Below, piece by piece: positions 1 through 6,184 of a stretch of DNA of 10,454 bases (the stretch's first letter is position 1; every line of letters begins with the position of its first letter). The notes beneath the pieces are model-generated. The model was not told the DNA's origin and did no database searches. It saw nothing but the letters and a program-made list of their open reading frames with translations. The stretch is from Eubacteriaceae bacterium UBA7485 (GTDB taxonomy: Bacteria; Bacillota; Clostridia; Eubacteriales; Eubacteriaceae), in assembly GCA_002478485.1 (NCBI GenBank), contig DLOL01000017.1, positions 8,996 to 19,449 of the forward strand, in the 5' to 3' direction. The translations under genes were made by a program, and so were the position numbers.

Positions 1-117
1 ATGGGGCTGAATCCCCGCCCGCTTTCAGGGCTTGACAAATCAAAGCCGAATTACTATTTTATGGCGGATCCGGATGGATACCAGATTGAAGTCATGAGAG
101 AAAAACAGATCGACTAA
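1..117 (+). CDS. C-terminal end of a VOC/glyoxalase-fold protein (partial)
   Basis: Only the last 38 codons are present, ending in TAA at 115-117; the gene enters from the left edge, so the ATG at position 1 need not be its start. The tail reads YFMADPDGYQIEVM, the classic last beta strand of the vicinal oxygen chelate superfamily (glyoxalase I, fosfomycin-resistance and dioxygenase relatives). In that family the Glu of the DPDGxxIE segment is a metal ligand, and it is present here. The exact substrate cannot be told from this fragment; lactoylglutathione lyase-like is a common annotation for such tails. A terminator follows within 10 bases, so it is the last gene of its transcript. Confidence 0.75.
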   Translation: MGLNPRPLSGLDKSKPNYYFMADPDGYQIEVMREKQID

Positions 118-123
118 AGAGAG

Positions 124-168
124 AAGACTGTCCTCCGCGAGTACTAGCGTGGGCAGTCTTTCTTTTTT
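124..168 (+). terminator. Rho-independent terminator of the VOC gene
   Basis: AAGACTGTCC (124-133) pairs with GGGCAGTCTT (151-160), with one G-U pair and a small inner CGC/GCG helix, followed by a T-rich run to 168. Confidence 0.85.
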
Positions 169-343
169 GCCTTGATTTGAAAAGAAACCAGAAAATTTCT
201 GCTATGTCTAGACGGACCTGTTCAACTCTCTAGATGAAAAGTTTCACAGTTTGGATGCAAACCGGAGGGATTTAAGCGGAAGAAGTAGATAATACTTAGG
301 TTTGTGCCACCTTCTAATTTCGTTGTTACCTGAATGGAAGACG
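169..343. other. Gene-free stretch
   Basis: No credible coding frame, RNA gene or promoter is visible between the two facing terminators. There are only short palindromic words, such as CAGAAAATTTCTG at 190-202. Together with the terminators this makes about 335 bases without a gene next to a decayed permease, so it may be eroded former coding DNA, but nothing recognisable remains. Confidence 0.5.
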
Positions 344-386
344 TAAAAAGAGAGCATACCATGAAAATATACAGGATATGCTCTCA
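344..386 (-). terminator. Rho-independent terminator behind the permease remnant
   Basis: GAGAGCATA (350-358) pairs perfectly with TATGCTCTC (377-385). On the minus strand the hairpin is followed by a U run (A345-A349 on the plus strand). It lies about 65 bases after the permease stop. Confidence 0.8.
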
Positions 387-452
387 AGATGGTTATATTG
401 TTTGTCATACTTGCCGGGAATGGACAAGTATTTGTTCTTTTTTAGTTCTTGA

Positions 453-1367
453 CTAGTTGATCTGTGGTTGAGATTCATGTTTTTTACCGTAACAGTAACC
501 TGCAATCAGACTCAGAAGACAGATAACGATATAAAGAATAAATAAAGAACTTTGCAGCCCGCCGCAGAAGATCGTAAATGAGCCGATCGTTGCGAGAAGG
601 GGACAGAATACACCGCGCCACACGCCGATTTCTCCATTTTTATAAAGCTTGAAAACTTTATAATAAAGCGGAATGTAAAGAAGATACGAGCAGACGATTG
701 AAATTTCAGAGATGTCAGAATTTTTTAAGAGTCCGTAATGTACCGTGATAAAATGAACGACCATCCACAGAAGACAAATTACCATTCCGAAAACGGCTGA
801 CGCTGTCGGAAATTCATTTTTATCGGTCTTCTTTAAAGTCTCCGACATGGGAATCATGTTCCGGATGGCTAGAGCGTAAGGCATCTGCGTCATTCCCATA
901 ATCAGGCCGTTCACGGTTCCGACTACGCTGACAACGATCAAGGTTCCCATAATCTTCTGTCCCACTTCACCGAAGAGCAGTCCGGCCGCAAAGTAAAGAT
1001 GATCATCTCCCATCGCCATAACTTCCTGCGGACCGATTAACGTGCTAATTCCCACAAAATAGATCAAATAAAGCAAAAGGATAATCAAGGGACTGATTAC
1101 AAGCGCCCGCGGTAGATTCTTTTTCGAATGTTTAATCTCATGTGCTATGGATGTCGAGACAATCCATCCGTCAAACGAATAGGCAACTGCCGGAATAGAG
1201 AAAAGCCAGTTTGACGCGTTAGTTGCCTGCGAAGGAGCAGTAGTCAGGACTGCTTCCGTATTTCCGGTAAAAAACCCCATAATGCCGATAATGACTAAAG
1301 GAATGATCTTAATGATGGTTGCCGCATTTTGAAAAAGTCCGGCTCCCTTTGCAGAGAGGATGTTCAA
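453..1367 (-). pseudogene. 5'-truncated APC-family amino-acid permease
   Basis: The frame encodes about 304 residues of an amino acid-polyamine-organocation (APC) transporter, closest in style to the SteT/LAT (AA_permease_2) branch. It opens with NILSAKGAGLFQNAATIIK, which in the family leads into TM5. A TM6-like segment follows with the FDGW motif near residues 65-68, and roughly six more hydrophobic helices run to about residue 292, ending in a polar tail. Intact relatives have about 430-470 residues and 12 TMs, so about 130 N-terminal residues (TM1-4, including substrate-binding TM1) are missing. The only available start is an internal-looking TTG at 1367 with no convincing ribosome binding site. 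The frame stays open back to the upp stop, but residues before about 1385 do not look like a transporter, and the upp terminator lies there. Most likely non-functional after a deletion. Confidence 0.75.
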
Positions 1368-1413
1368 GATCGTATGGAGTGAAAGGATGCGGGGGGAGCA
1401 CGACTGCCTGACA

Positions 1414-1446
1414 TAAAAAAGCCGACTCTCTTGAGAGAATCGGCTG
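1414..1446 (-). terminator. Rho-independent terminator of upp
   Basis: Plus-strand 1420-1430 pairs with 1435-1445 (about 11 bp with one G-U on the minus RNA and a four-base loop). On the minus strand six U residues follow (A1415-A1420). It starts 12 bases after the upp stop. Confidence 0.9.
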
Positions 1447-1457
1447 AACTTAAAAGA

Positions 1458-2093
1458 TTAAAGTGTTCCGAAGATGCGGTCTCCGGCATCTCCAAGTCCT
1501 GGGAGAATGTAAGCATTGTCGTTTAATTTGTCATCAATATGAATAGTGTAAAGATGAACATCAGGATAGGCTTTTTGAACAGCTTCAATGCCTTCCGGTG
1601 CATCGAGAATGTTAACCAGGTGAATCGGTTTGTCGGTATGTTCTCTTACAAGTTTGATCGCATCAATGGCTGATCCGCCGGTTGCCAGCATTGGATCGAC
1701 GATGATCACTTCGCGTTCGTCCATATCTTTCGGGAATTTTTTGTAATATTCGACAGGCTTCTTGGTAACCGGGTCTCTGTACAGGCCGAGATGGGAGACG
1801 ATCGCATTTGGGAGCATGTAAGTAAAGCCATCAACCATGCCAAGGCCAGCGCGAAGAACCGGAACAATGGCGTATTTTTTGTCAGTTAGCTGCGGCTGCA
1901 TCGTCTTCATGAGCGGAGTTTCAATTTCAACATCTTCCGTTTCGAAATTTTTTGTCACTTCATAAGCGAGCATCGTGGAGAGCTCGTTGGCGAGTGCATT
2001 GAACACGTTCCTTGGCGTGTCTTTTTTGCGCATCAGAGTCAGCTTATGCTTAGCCAGCGGATGGTCAAGCACCGTTAATTTTTCTTTATTCAT
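1458..2093 (-). CDS. upp: Uracil phosphoribosyltransferase
   Basis: Salvage enzyme of the cytosol: uracil + PRPP gives UMP + PPi. The 211-residue product matches the usual 208-212 residues. It begins MNKEKLTVLDHPLAKHKLT, typical of the family. The loop LRAGLG lies at 80-85, the PRPP-binding segment VDPMLATGGS at 132-141, and the uracil-binding C-terminal GLGDAGDR at 199-206. I chose the ATG at 2093 because it fits the family N-terminus and has AAGGAAAAGG upstream; a TTG ten codons earlier would add an atypical extension. It is a single-gene unit with its own promoter and terminator. Upp is often followed by a uracil permease; here the downstream gene is an unrelated truncated amino-acid permease. 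All key residues are intact, so it should be active. Confidence 0.97.
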   Translation of the reverse strand: MNKEKLTVLDHPLAKHKLTLMRKKDTPRNVFNALANELSTMLAYEVTKNFETEDVEIETPLMKTMQPQLTDKKYAIVPVLRAGLGMVDGFTYMLPNAIVSHLGLYRDPVTKKPVEYYKKFPKDMDEREVIIVDPMLATGGSAIDAIKLVREHTDKPIHLVNILDAPEGIEAVQKAYPDVHLYTIHIDDKLNDNAYILPGLGDAGDRIFGTL

Positions 2094-2126
2094 GTGTATT
2101 TCGCCTTTTCCTTTGTTTCTCAATTT

Positions 2127-2154
2127 AGTATACCGCGAAAGATTTCCCTGTCAC
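2127..2154 (-). promoter_or_regulatory. Sigma-A promoter of upp
   Basis: On the minus strand, GTGACA (2149-2154 on plus) lies 16 bases before TATACT (2127-2132), about 35 bases upstream of the ATG. No PyrR-type attenuator is evident in the short leader. Confidence 0.7.
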
Positions 2155-2214
2155 CTGTTTTTTGGTAATATTGTTAATAAGTTCCATGAATGGGAATGAT
2201 TAATAGAGCGTGTT

Positions 2215-2243
2215 TTTAAAAAGCCTTCGGGTAAAAATATAAT
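2215..2243 (+). promoter_or_regulatory. Sigma-A promoter of the glutaredoxin operon
   Basis: A perfect TATAAT at 2238-2243 has a weak -35 TTTAAA at 2215-2220 with the ideal 17-base spacing. It lies about 45 bases before the ATG. Confidence 0.65.
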
Positions 2244-2259
2244 TGTTATAAAAATAACA
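2244..2259 (+). repeat. 16-bp inverted repeat at the glutaredoxin transcription start
   Basis: TGTTAT-AAAA-ATAACA is a perfect palindrome directly behind the -10 box, so it covers the predicted start of transcription. The position suits a repressor operator. It resembles GlnR/TnrA sites (TGTNA-N7-TNACA) but has a six-base gap rather than seven, so I do not assign a regulator. Confidence 0.45.
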
Positions 2260-2286
2260 TAGGAAACACGAAGATGGAGGAGAGAG

Positions 2287-2544
2287 ATGAAGAAGATTAC
2301 TCTTTATACATGGCCTACTTGCCCGTATTGCAACAGAGCCAAACAGGATCTTGAAAAAGCCGGATATGAATACAATGACATCAATATTTACGGCAATGAT
2401 GAAATGAAGCAGAAACTGACGGATGCGACAGGACAGTCCACAGTCCCGTACATTTTTCTTGATAACAAGCTGCTTGGCGGATACAATGATCTGCACAATG
2501 CAATGACCACCGGCCGTTTTGATGAGATGATGGGCAGAGAATAA
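2287..2544 (+). CDS. Glutaredoxin (CPYC type)
   Basis: Small cytosolic thiol-disulfide oxidoreductase of 85 residues, normal for bacterial dithiol glutaredoxins of the GrxC/NrdH-like class. The redox motif C12-P-Y-C15 sits at the start of helix 1, the cis-proline segment TVP is at 52-54, and the GGYNDL motif that binds the thiol partner is at 64-69. These mark a glutaredoxin rather than an NrdH-redoxin, though its reductant (glutathione, another low-molecular-weight thiol or thioredoxin reductase) cannot be seen. The ATG at 2287 has GGAGG (2276-2280) six bases upstream. The gene is translationally coupled to the following PC4-like gene: its TAA shares one base with that ATG. Confidence 0.92.
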   Translation: MKKITLYTWPTCPYCNRAKQDLEKAGYEYNDINIYGNDEMKQKLTDATGQSTVPYIFLDNKLLGGYNDLHNAMTTGRFDEMMGRE

Positions 2545-2777
2545 TGGCATTTAAATTTGAAGTGGTAGAGGAAGTCGGCACCCTTTCGGAAGCGCCAAAC
2601 GGCTGGGCAAAGGAGTTAAACCTGGTCTCCTGGAACGAAAGGGAACCGAAATATGATATCCGGGAATGGGACAAGAGCCATGAAAAGATGAAGAAAGGTG
2701 TTACACTGACACTGGACGAACTTGTGGCTTTGAGAGACATTCTCAACGATATGAATCTGGATGACGACGAACTTTAG
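2544..2777 (+). CDS. PC4/YdbC-family single-stranded nucleic-acid-binding protein
   Basis: The 77-residue product has the layout of Lactococcus YdbC, the bacterial relative of eukaryotic transcriptional coactivator PC4 (p15), which forms a homodimer binding single-stranded DNA. The recognisable core is W21 followed by KELNLVSWN (23-31), then PKYDIREW (35-42) and MKKGVTLTLDEL (49-60), giving the beta sheet followed by a C-terminal helix. The tail is acidic (DLDDDE-like). Its ATG overlaps the glutaredoxin stop (TAATG), so the two are made from one message; no separate ribosome binding site is needed. Its cellular job is not established; YdbC proteins are thought to act in DNA transactions. Family assignment is firm, function is not. 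Confidence 0.88.
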   Translation: MAFKFEVVEEVGTLSEAPNGWAKELNLVSWNEREPKYDIREWDKSHEKMKKGVTLTLDELVALRDILNDMNLDDDEL

Positions 2778-2784
2778 ACTTTAT

Positions 2785-2807
2785 GCGGGAGCACATCCCG
2801 CTTTTTT
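2785..2807 (+). terminator. Rho-independent terminator of the glutaredoxin operon
   Basis: GCGGGA (2785-2790) and TCCCGC (2796-2801) enclose a five-base loop and are followed by TTTTTT (2802-2807). It starts 8 bases after the stop. Confidence 0.93.
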
Positions 2808-2811
2808 CATG

Positions 2812-2866
2812 AAAAAACCCGTAAAACCGCTCGCTTATTGAAAGAAGCGGTTTTTACGGGTTTTTA
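2812..2866. terminator. Bidirectional terminator between convergent genes
   Basis: Long hairpin: AACCCGTAAAACCGCT (2816-2831) pairs with AGCGGTTTTTACGGGTT (2846-2862), with a T run on either strand. It directly follows the minus-strand stop at 2870 and backs up the plus-strand terminator at 2785. Confidence 0.92.
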
Positions 2867-2869
2867 TCA

Positions 2870-3628
2870 TCAGTCTTCGTTTTTAATCACAAGCGTTCCG
2901 CATCCGATTTCTGCATAAATTGCAAGCACCGGACCGTCTTTCACACTTTCTTGAGATTTGGTCAGATTCTTCACTTTTCCGCAGCAGTTTTTAGCGGTGA
3001 TGTGAACATGCCAGTCTTCAGGAACAATTAAAGTCATGCTTCCGTTTTCGATTTTGAGATCCACATCATACTGTTTAGCAGGTGCTTCGATTTTCGAAAG
3101 GTCAATAATGGATTTTCCGAAGAAAACACCGGCTTTAAAGTCATTCATCATGGAAAGAGGATACATGAACTCTTCTTTCGCGCAGATGACGCAAGAATCC
3201 AGAGAATCAGGATTTTCACGCAGCGATTTCTTGAATTTCATTGCCTGGACAAGAGTACAGGATGTGCTGATCGCTGCCGCTGCCAGTCCAATTAAAAAGG
3301 TGTCTTTTAAAAGGCCGTGACAGGCTTTCTTCCTTTTTTCCATGCTGTATCTTCTTCTTTCCTCCGCGCGCCTTCTCTTTTCATCACGGATGACATCTCT
3401 TTCAACATCCTGGGCGAGATGGACACCGTCATTCAACCGCTTTGCGTCTCCAATCAAGCCGTGTTCTTTATGGTCGAGAAGTCCTCTCACTTCACTCATT
3501 TCAGTATTGGCGTCTTTGAGAATTTCAAGGCCTCTTTCAAGTTGTTCAAGCTTGGTGCCGTCACCGAGAAGGTCATCCTTTCCGACTTCAAGCGCCTTTT
3601 GAACCAGCGTATGATTTTCTTTTCTCAT
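2870..3628 (-). CDS. Coiled-coil single-pass membrane protein with a LiaF-like C-terminal domain
   Basis: The 252-residue product has three visible parts. Residues 1-100 are charged and helical, probably coiled coil, ending in a strongly basic stretch (RDEKRRRAEERRR, 81-93). One membrane segment runs about 110-129. Residues about 165-252 resemble the beta-rich C-terminal domain of LiaF/YvqF: FFGKSIIDLSKIE, then SMTLIVPEDWHV and a final GCGTLVIKNED. LiaF senses cell-envelope stress with LiaRS but has several N-terminal TMs, absent here. The protein is rich in cysteine (C146-x2-C149, C215-C216, C243). I chose the ATG at 3628, with AAAGGA a few bases upstream, over a TTG 23 codons earlier that lacks one. 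No lia-type histidine kinase or regulator is adjacent. Domain similarity is my reading of the pattern; the function is unknown. Confidence 0.65.
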   Translation of the reverse strand: MRKENHTLVQKALEVGKDDLLGDGTKLEQLERGLEILKDANTEMSEVRGLLDHKEHGLIGDAKRLNDGVHLAQDVERDVIRDEKRRRAEERRRYSMEKRKKACHGLLKDTFLIGLAAAAISTSCTLVQAMKFKKSLRENPDSLDSCVICAKEEFMYPLSMMNDFKAGVFFGKSIIDLSKIEAPAKQYDVDLKIENGSMTLIVPEDWHVHITAKNCCGKVKNLTKSQESVKDGPVLAIYAEIGCGTLVIKNED

Positions 3629-3719
3629 TTTTTCGTCCTTTATCCTATTTTGTATGAATATACCCTGAACAATAGGAAAGCTGTCGGGTTTTCTCAAAGC
3701 TCAAGCAGTCAACAACAGT

Positions 3720-3744
3720 CAAGAGAACCACAACAGCTCTCTTG
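3720..3744 (-). repeat. Inverted repeat at the start of the LiaF-like transcript
   Basis: CAAGAGA (3720-3726) and TCTCTTG (3738-3744) form a perfect 7-bp inverted repeat with an 11-base gap, just downstream of the -10 box, spanning the expected transcription start. It could be an operator or a 5' leader hairpin. Confidence 0.4.
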
Positions 3745-3745
3745 T

Positions 3746-3774
3746 ATTTTACAGTATCAACCCGTAATTAGCAA
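3746..3774 (-). promoter_or_regulatory. Sigma-A promoter of the LiaF-like gene
   Basis: On the minus strand TTGCTA (plus 3769-3774) is 17 bases before TAAAAT (plus 3746-3751). This leaves a leader of roughly 110 bases before the ATG at 3628, which also contains two copies of TTGACTG. Confidence 0.6.
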
Positions 3775-3840
3775 AGTCAGAGTTATAAAGGGTCGAACTA
3801 AATAATAATTCAATCGACAAATTAAAAATAACGAAAAATT

Positions 3841-3868
3841 TTCCCAGCCCTTTCTTTTTTAGTATAAT
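3841..3868 (+). promoter_or_regulatory. Promoter of isocitrate dehydrogenase
   Basis: A perfect TATAAT at 3863-3868 has a weak -35 TTCCCA at 3841-3846 (16-base gap), about 45 bases before the ATG. GTATA (3862-3866) and TATAC (3875-3879) make a small inverted repeat over the start region. Confidence 0.55.
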
Positions 3869-3911
3869 GTTCTGTATACAAAATGCAAATAAGGATAGAG
3901 AAGGAGTCAGT

Positions 3912-5111
3912 ATGAGTCGAGAAACAGAAATCGAACAAGCCAAAGCTCATTTTGAAGAAATTTTAAGACAGCAGCTTGAACGTGTGGACAAAATGAAAGA
4001 AGAGGGTGATTTTGTCGATTATCCGAATAAAGACAAAATTATCATCGGAGTTGTCGGCGGAGACGGAATCGGCCCTTTTATTACGGCTCAGGCCCAGCGT
4101 GTGCTTGAACATCTGCTCAAAGAGGACGTGGAATCCGGAAGAATTGAATTTAAAGTGATTGACGGATGCACAATTGAAAACCGCGCGGCTTGCGGTAAAG
4201 CCATCCCGGATGATGTACTCGAAGAACTTAAGGCATGCGATGTGATCTTAAAAGGACCGACCACCACGCCGAGAAAAGGAGACAACTGGCCAAATATTGA
4301 GTCGGCCAATGTCGCCATGAGAAAAGAGCTTGACCTTTTTGCCAATGTCCGACCAGTCAGCGTTCCGGAAAAAGGCATTGACTGGACGTTTTACCGTGAA
4401 AATACGGAAGGCTCTTATGCAGTTGGAAGCCAGGGCGTGAATGTCAATGATGATTTAGCAGTCGATTTTACAGTGGCTACCCAGGAAGGAACGGATCGAA
4501 TTATCCGTGCAGCATTTGACTTCGCGAAGAAATCCGGAAAGAACAAACTGACCGTTGTCACCAAAGCCAACGTCATCAAAACAACAGATGGAAAATTTCT
4601 TGACACAGCCAAAGAAATCGCTAAAGAATATCCGGAAGTCGAACTCGATGACTGGTATATCGATATCATGACAGCAAAACTAGTCGACGAGAAGAGAAGA
4701 CAGCAGTTTAAAGTACTGGTTCTTCCAAATCTTTACGGAGACATTCTCACGGATGAAGCGGCTGAATTCCAGGGAGGAGTCGGGACAGCAGGCTCTGCGA
4801 ATATCGGAAAAAAATATGCAATGTTTGAAGCCATACACGGATCAGCTCCCCGTATGGTGGAGGAAGGAAGGGCGCAGTACGCAGATCCAAGCTCCATCAT
4901 CCGCGCAGCCGGCATGCTGCTCGATCATATTGGGTATCCGGAGAAAGCGGAAGAATTAAAGATGGCGCTTGATATCTGTTCAAACTATGAGAAGAAAAAA
5001 GTGCTGACCGGAAGAGACACCGGCGCAACCGGAGCTGAGTATGCAGATTATGTTATGGAGACTCTGGAAGACCCGAGCCTGAAAGAAAAATATCTTTCAT
5101 ACGTTCAGTAG
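3912..5111 (+). CDS. icd: Isocitrate dehydrogenase (isocitrate/isopropylmalate dehydrogenase family)
   Basis: Cytosolic enzyme, 399 residues, expected to oxidise and decarboxylate isocitrate to 2-oxoglutarate. A helical N-terminal extension of about 40 residues precedes the core, which begins IIIGVVGGDGIGP (43-55). The substrate pattern S131-x-N133-x3-R137-x9-R147 is that of isocitrate dehydrogenases rather than isopropylmalate enzymes. The catalytic Tyr (ENTEGSY, Y169) and Lys (TKAN, K218) are present, as are metal-binding Asp residues (D251, D277, D281) in YIDIMTA and NLYGDILTD. The coenzyme loop reads HGSAP-R314-M315, without the Asp usual in NAD enzymes or the Lys-Tyr of E. coli NADP enzyme, so cofactor use is open. 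I chose the ATG at 3912 because AGAAGGAG precedes it; an in-frame ATG at 3867 lies inside the promoter. No aconitase or citrate synthase lies nearby. Confidence 0.9.
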   Translation: MSRETEIEQAKAHFEEILRQQLERVDKMKEEGDFVDYPNKDKIIIGVVGGDGIGPFITAQAQRVLEHLLKEDVESGRIEFKVIDGCTIENRAACGKAIPDDVLEELKACDVILKGPTTTPRKGDNWPNIESANVAMRKELDLFANVRPVSVPEKGIDWTFYRENTEGSYAVGSQGVNVNDDLAVDFTVATQEGTDRIIRAAFDFAKKSGKNKLTVVTKANVIKTTDGKFLDTAKEIAKEYPEVELDDWYIDIMTAKLVDEKRRQQFKVLVLPNLYGDILTDEAAEFQGGVGTAGSANIGKKYAMFEAIHGSAPRMVEEGRAQYADPSSIIRAAGMLLDHIGYPEKAEELKMALDICSNYEKKKVLTGRDTGATGAEYADYVMETLEDPSLKEKYLSYVQ

Positions 5112-5118
5112 ACAGGCC

Positions 5119-5148
5119 AAAAGCCGCGGTAAAAACGCGGCTTTTTTT
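5119..5148 (+). terminator. Rho-independent terminator of icd
   Basis: AAAAGCCGCG (5119-5128) pairs with CGCGGCTTTT (5136-5145) around a seven-base loop, with a T run to 5148. Confidence 0.93.
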
Positions 5149-5203
5149 GCTAGAATATAAAAAGGAGATAAGGAGTCCTCTAAGTAAAACTAAGGAGCGA
5201 ATC

Positions 5204-6088
5204 ATGGCTTATTTAGGATTTGATGTCGGCGGGTCAAGTGTAAAGTACGCATTGGTGTCTGATGAAGGCGTGCTTGAGAAGAAGGGAAAGTTTAATACAC
5301 CCGACAATCTGGAGGATTTTTACAAACAGTTGAAAAAAGCTGCGGAAAGCCTCCGGCAGGGAGAAACGATTGAGGGAGCTGCATTCAGCCTTCCCGGAGC
5401 CGTGGATAATCAAAAAGGCGTCATTGGAGGATCCAGTGCAATTCCCTTCATCCACGATTTTCCAATCAAAAAGGATCTTGAAGAATTGCTGGAACTTCCA
5501 GTTTCGATGGAGAATGATGCAAACTGCGCAGCGCTCGGTGAAATCTGGCTTGGAGCTGCCAAAGGAAAAGAAGATGTGATTTTTCTTGTGATCGGATCCG
5601 GGGTGGGAGGAGCAGTCGTTAAAGACCAGAGAATCCATCACGGTCCGAATCTGCATGGCGGCGAATTCGGCTTTATGGTGATGGATGACAACTATCACAC
5701 GCTCTCAGAACTTGCATCGACCGGTGGGATGGCCAATCGCCTGGCTGAACTCAAAGGCGTCGAAGAAGGAAGCTTTAACGGTATTCAGGCTTTTGAAATG
5801 CGAGAAGCGGGGGATGCGGATGCGAAGAAAGCAATTGATGACATGTACGAATATCTTGCGCGCGCGATTTACAATCTCCAATACTCCTATGACCCTGAGG
5901 TGTTTGTGATCGGCGGTGCGATCTCAGAGAGGCCGGATCTTACCGATATCCTGAACGAGCGGATCGAAGAAATTATGGATGTGGTCAAAATTGCACGGGT
6001 TGTTCCTCAGGTTAGGCCGGCTCAGTTTGGAAACGATGCGAATATCCTGGGCGCGGTCTTTAATTTTAAACAGAATCAGAGAAAATAA
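5204..6088 (+). CDS. ROK-family sugar kinase lacking the zinc motif
   Basis: Cytosolic ATP-dependent kinase of 294 residues in the ROK (repressor, ORF, kinase) family, with no N-terminal DNA-binding domain, so an enzyme rather than a repressor. ATP phosphate-binding segment DVGGSSVKYALV is at 7-18, the catalytic base is D105 in ENDANCAALGE (103-113), and a glycine-rich GSGVGGAVV is at 131-139. The sugar-binding HGGEFG is at 151-156. The usual Zn site (His after GEIG, then CxCGxxGC) is absent: here GGEFGF is followed by a cysteine-free stretch and ASTGGM (171-176). This layout is seen in beta-glucoside kinase-like and other non-glucokinase ROK members, so I do not call it glucokinase. The ATG at 5204 has AAGGAG (5192-5197) six bases upstream. 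No sugar transporter or glycosidase neighbours narrow the substrate. Confidence 0.88.
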   Translation: MAYLGFDVGGSSVKYALVSDEGVLEKKGKFNTPDNLEDFYKQLKKAAESLRQGETIEGAAFSLPGAVDNQKGVIGGSSAIPFIHDFPIKKDLEELLELPVSMENDANCAALGEIWLGAAKGKEDVIFLVIGSGVGGAVVKDQRIHHGPNLHGGEFGFMVMDDNYHTLSELASTGGMANRLAELKGVEEGSFNGIQAFEMREAGDADAKKAIDDMYEYLARAIYNLQYSYDPEVFVIGGAISERPDLTDILNERIEEIMDVVKIARVVPQVRPAQFGNDANILGAVFNFKQNQRK

Positions 6089-6120
6089 AAATCGCGGACT
6101 GAGTGTCCGCGGTTTTCTTT
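6088..6120. terminator. Terminator of the ROK kinase, probably bidirectional
   Basis: CGCGGAC (6093-6099) and GTCCGCG (6105-6111) with a five-base loop, extended by A-T pairs. T runs follow on both strands, so it may also stop the convergent minus-strand transcript. Confidence 0.85.
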
Positions 6121-6122
6121 AG

Positions 6123-6172
6123 AAAGATGAATGGCTTATTTTCCGATTCTCTCAGAAGAATCCATTATCTTT
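6123..6172. repeat. Imperfect long hairpin in the convergent spacer
   Basis: AAAGAT-G-AATGG (6123-6134) can pair with CCATT-ATCTTT (6162-6172), and a competing inner hairpin GATTCT/AGAATC lies at 6145-6162. U runs after it are poor, so it is not a clear terminator. Confidence 0.4.
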
Positions 6173-6184
6173 CATTCATAAGGA

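Noticed and set aside
2244..2259. GlnR/TnrA box upstream of glutaredoxin
   Set aside because: The half-sites look right, but the gap is six bases instead of seven and no nitrogen-metabolism gene is near.
3036..3805. Plus-strand open frames opposite the LiaF-like gene
   Set aside because: They carry no recognisable domains and no ribosome binding sites, and they are antisense to a gene with promoter, ribosome binding site and terminator.
3867..3911. In-frame ATG at 3867 as an earlier start of isocitrate dehydrogenase
   Set aside because: It overlaps the TATAAT -10 box and lacks a ribosome binding site; the ATG at 3912 has a strong one.
5147..5203. Earlier TTG start for the ROK kinase
   Set aside because: The TTG overlaps the end of the icd terminator T run, and family N-termini begin directly before DVGG, as with the ATG at 5204.
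6143..6154. 12-base identity (CCGATTCTCTCA) with the upp terminator stem on the minus strand near 1431-1442
   Set aside because: A match of this length between two places in 10 kb, counting both strands, is expected by chance.
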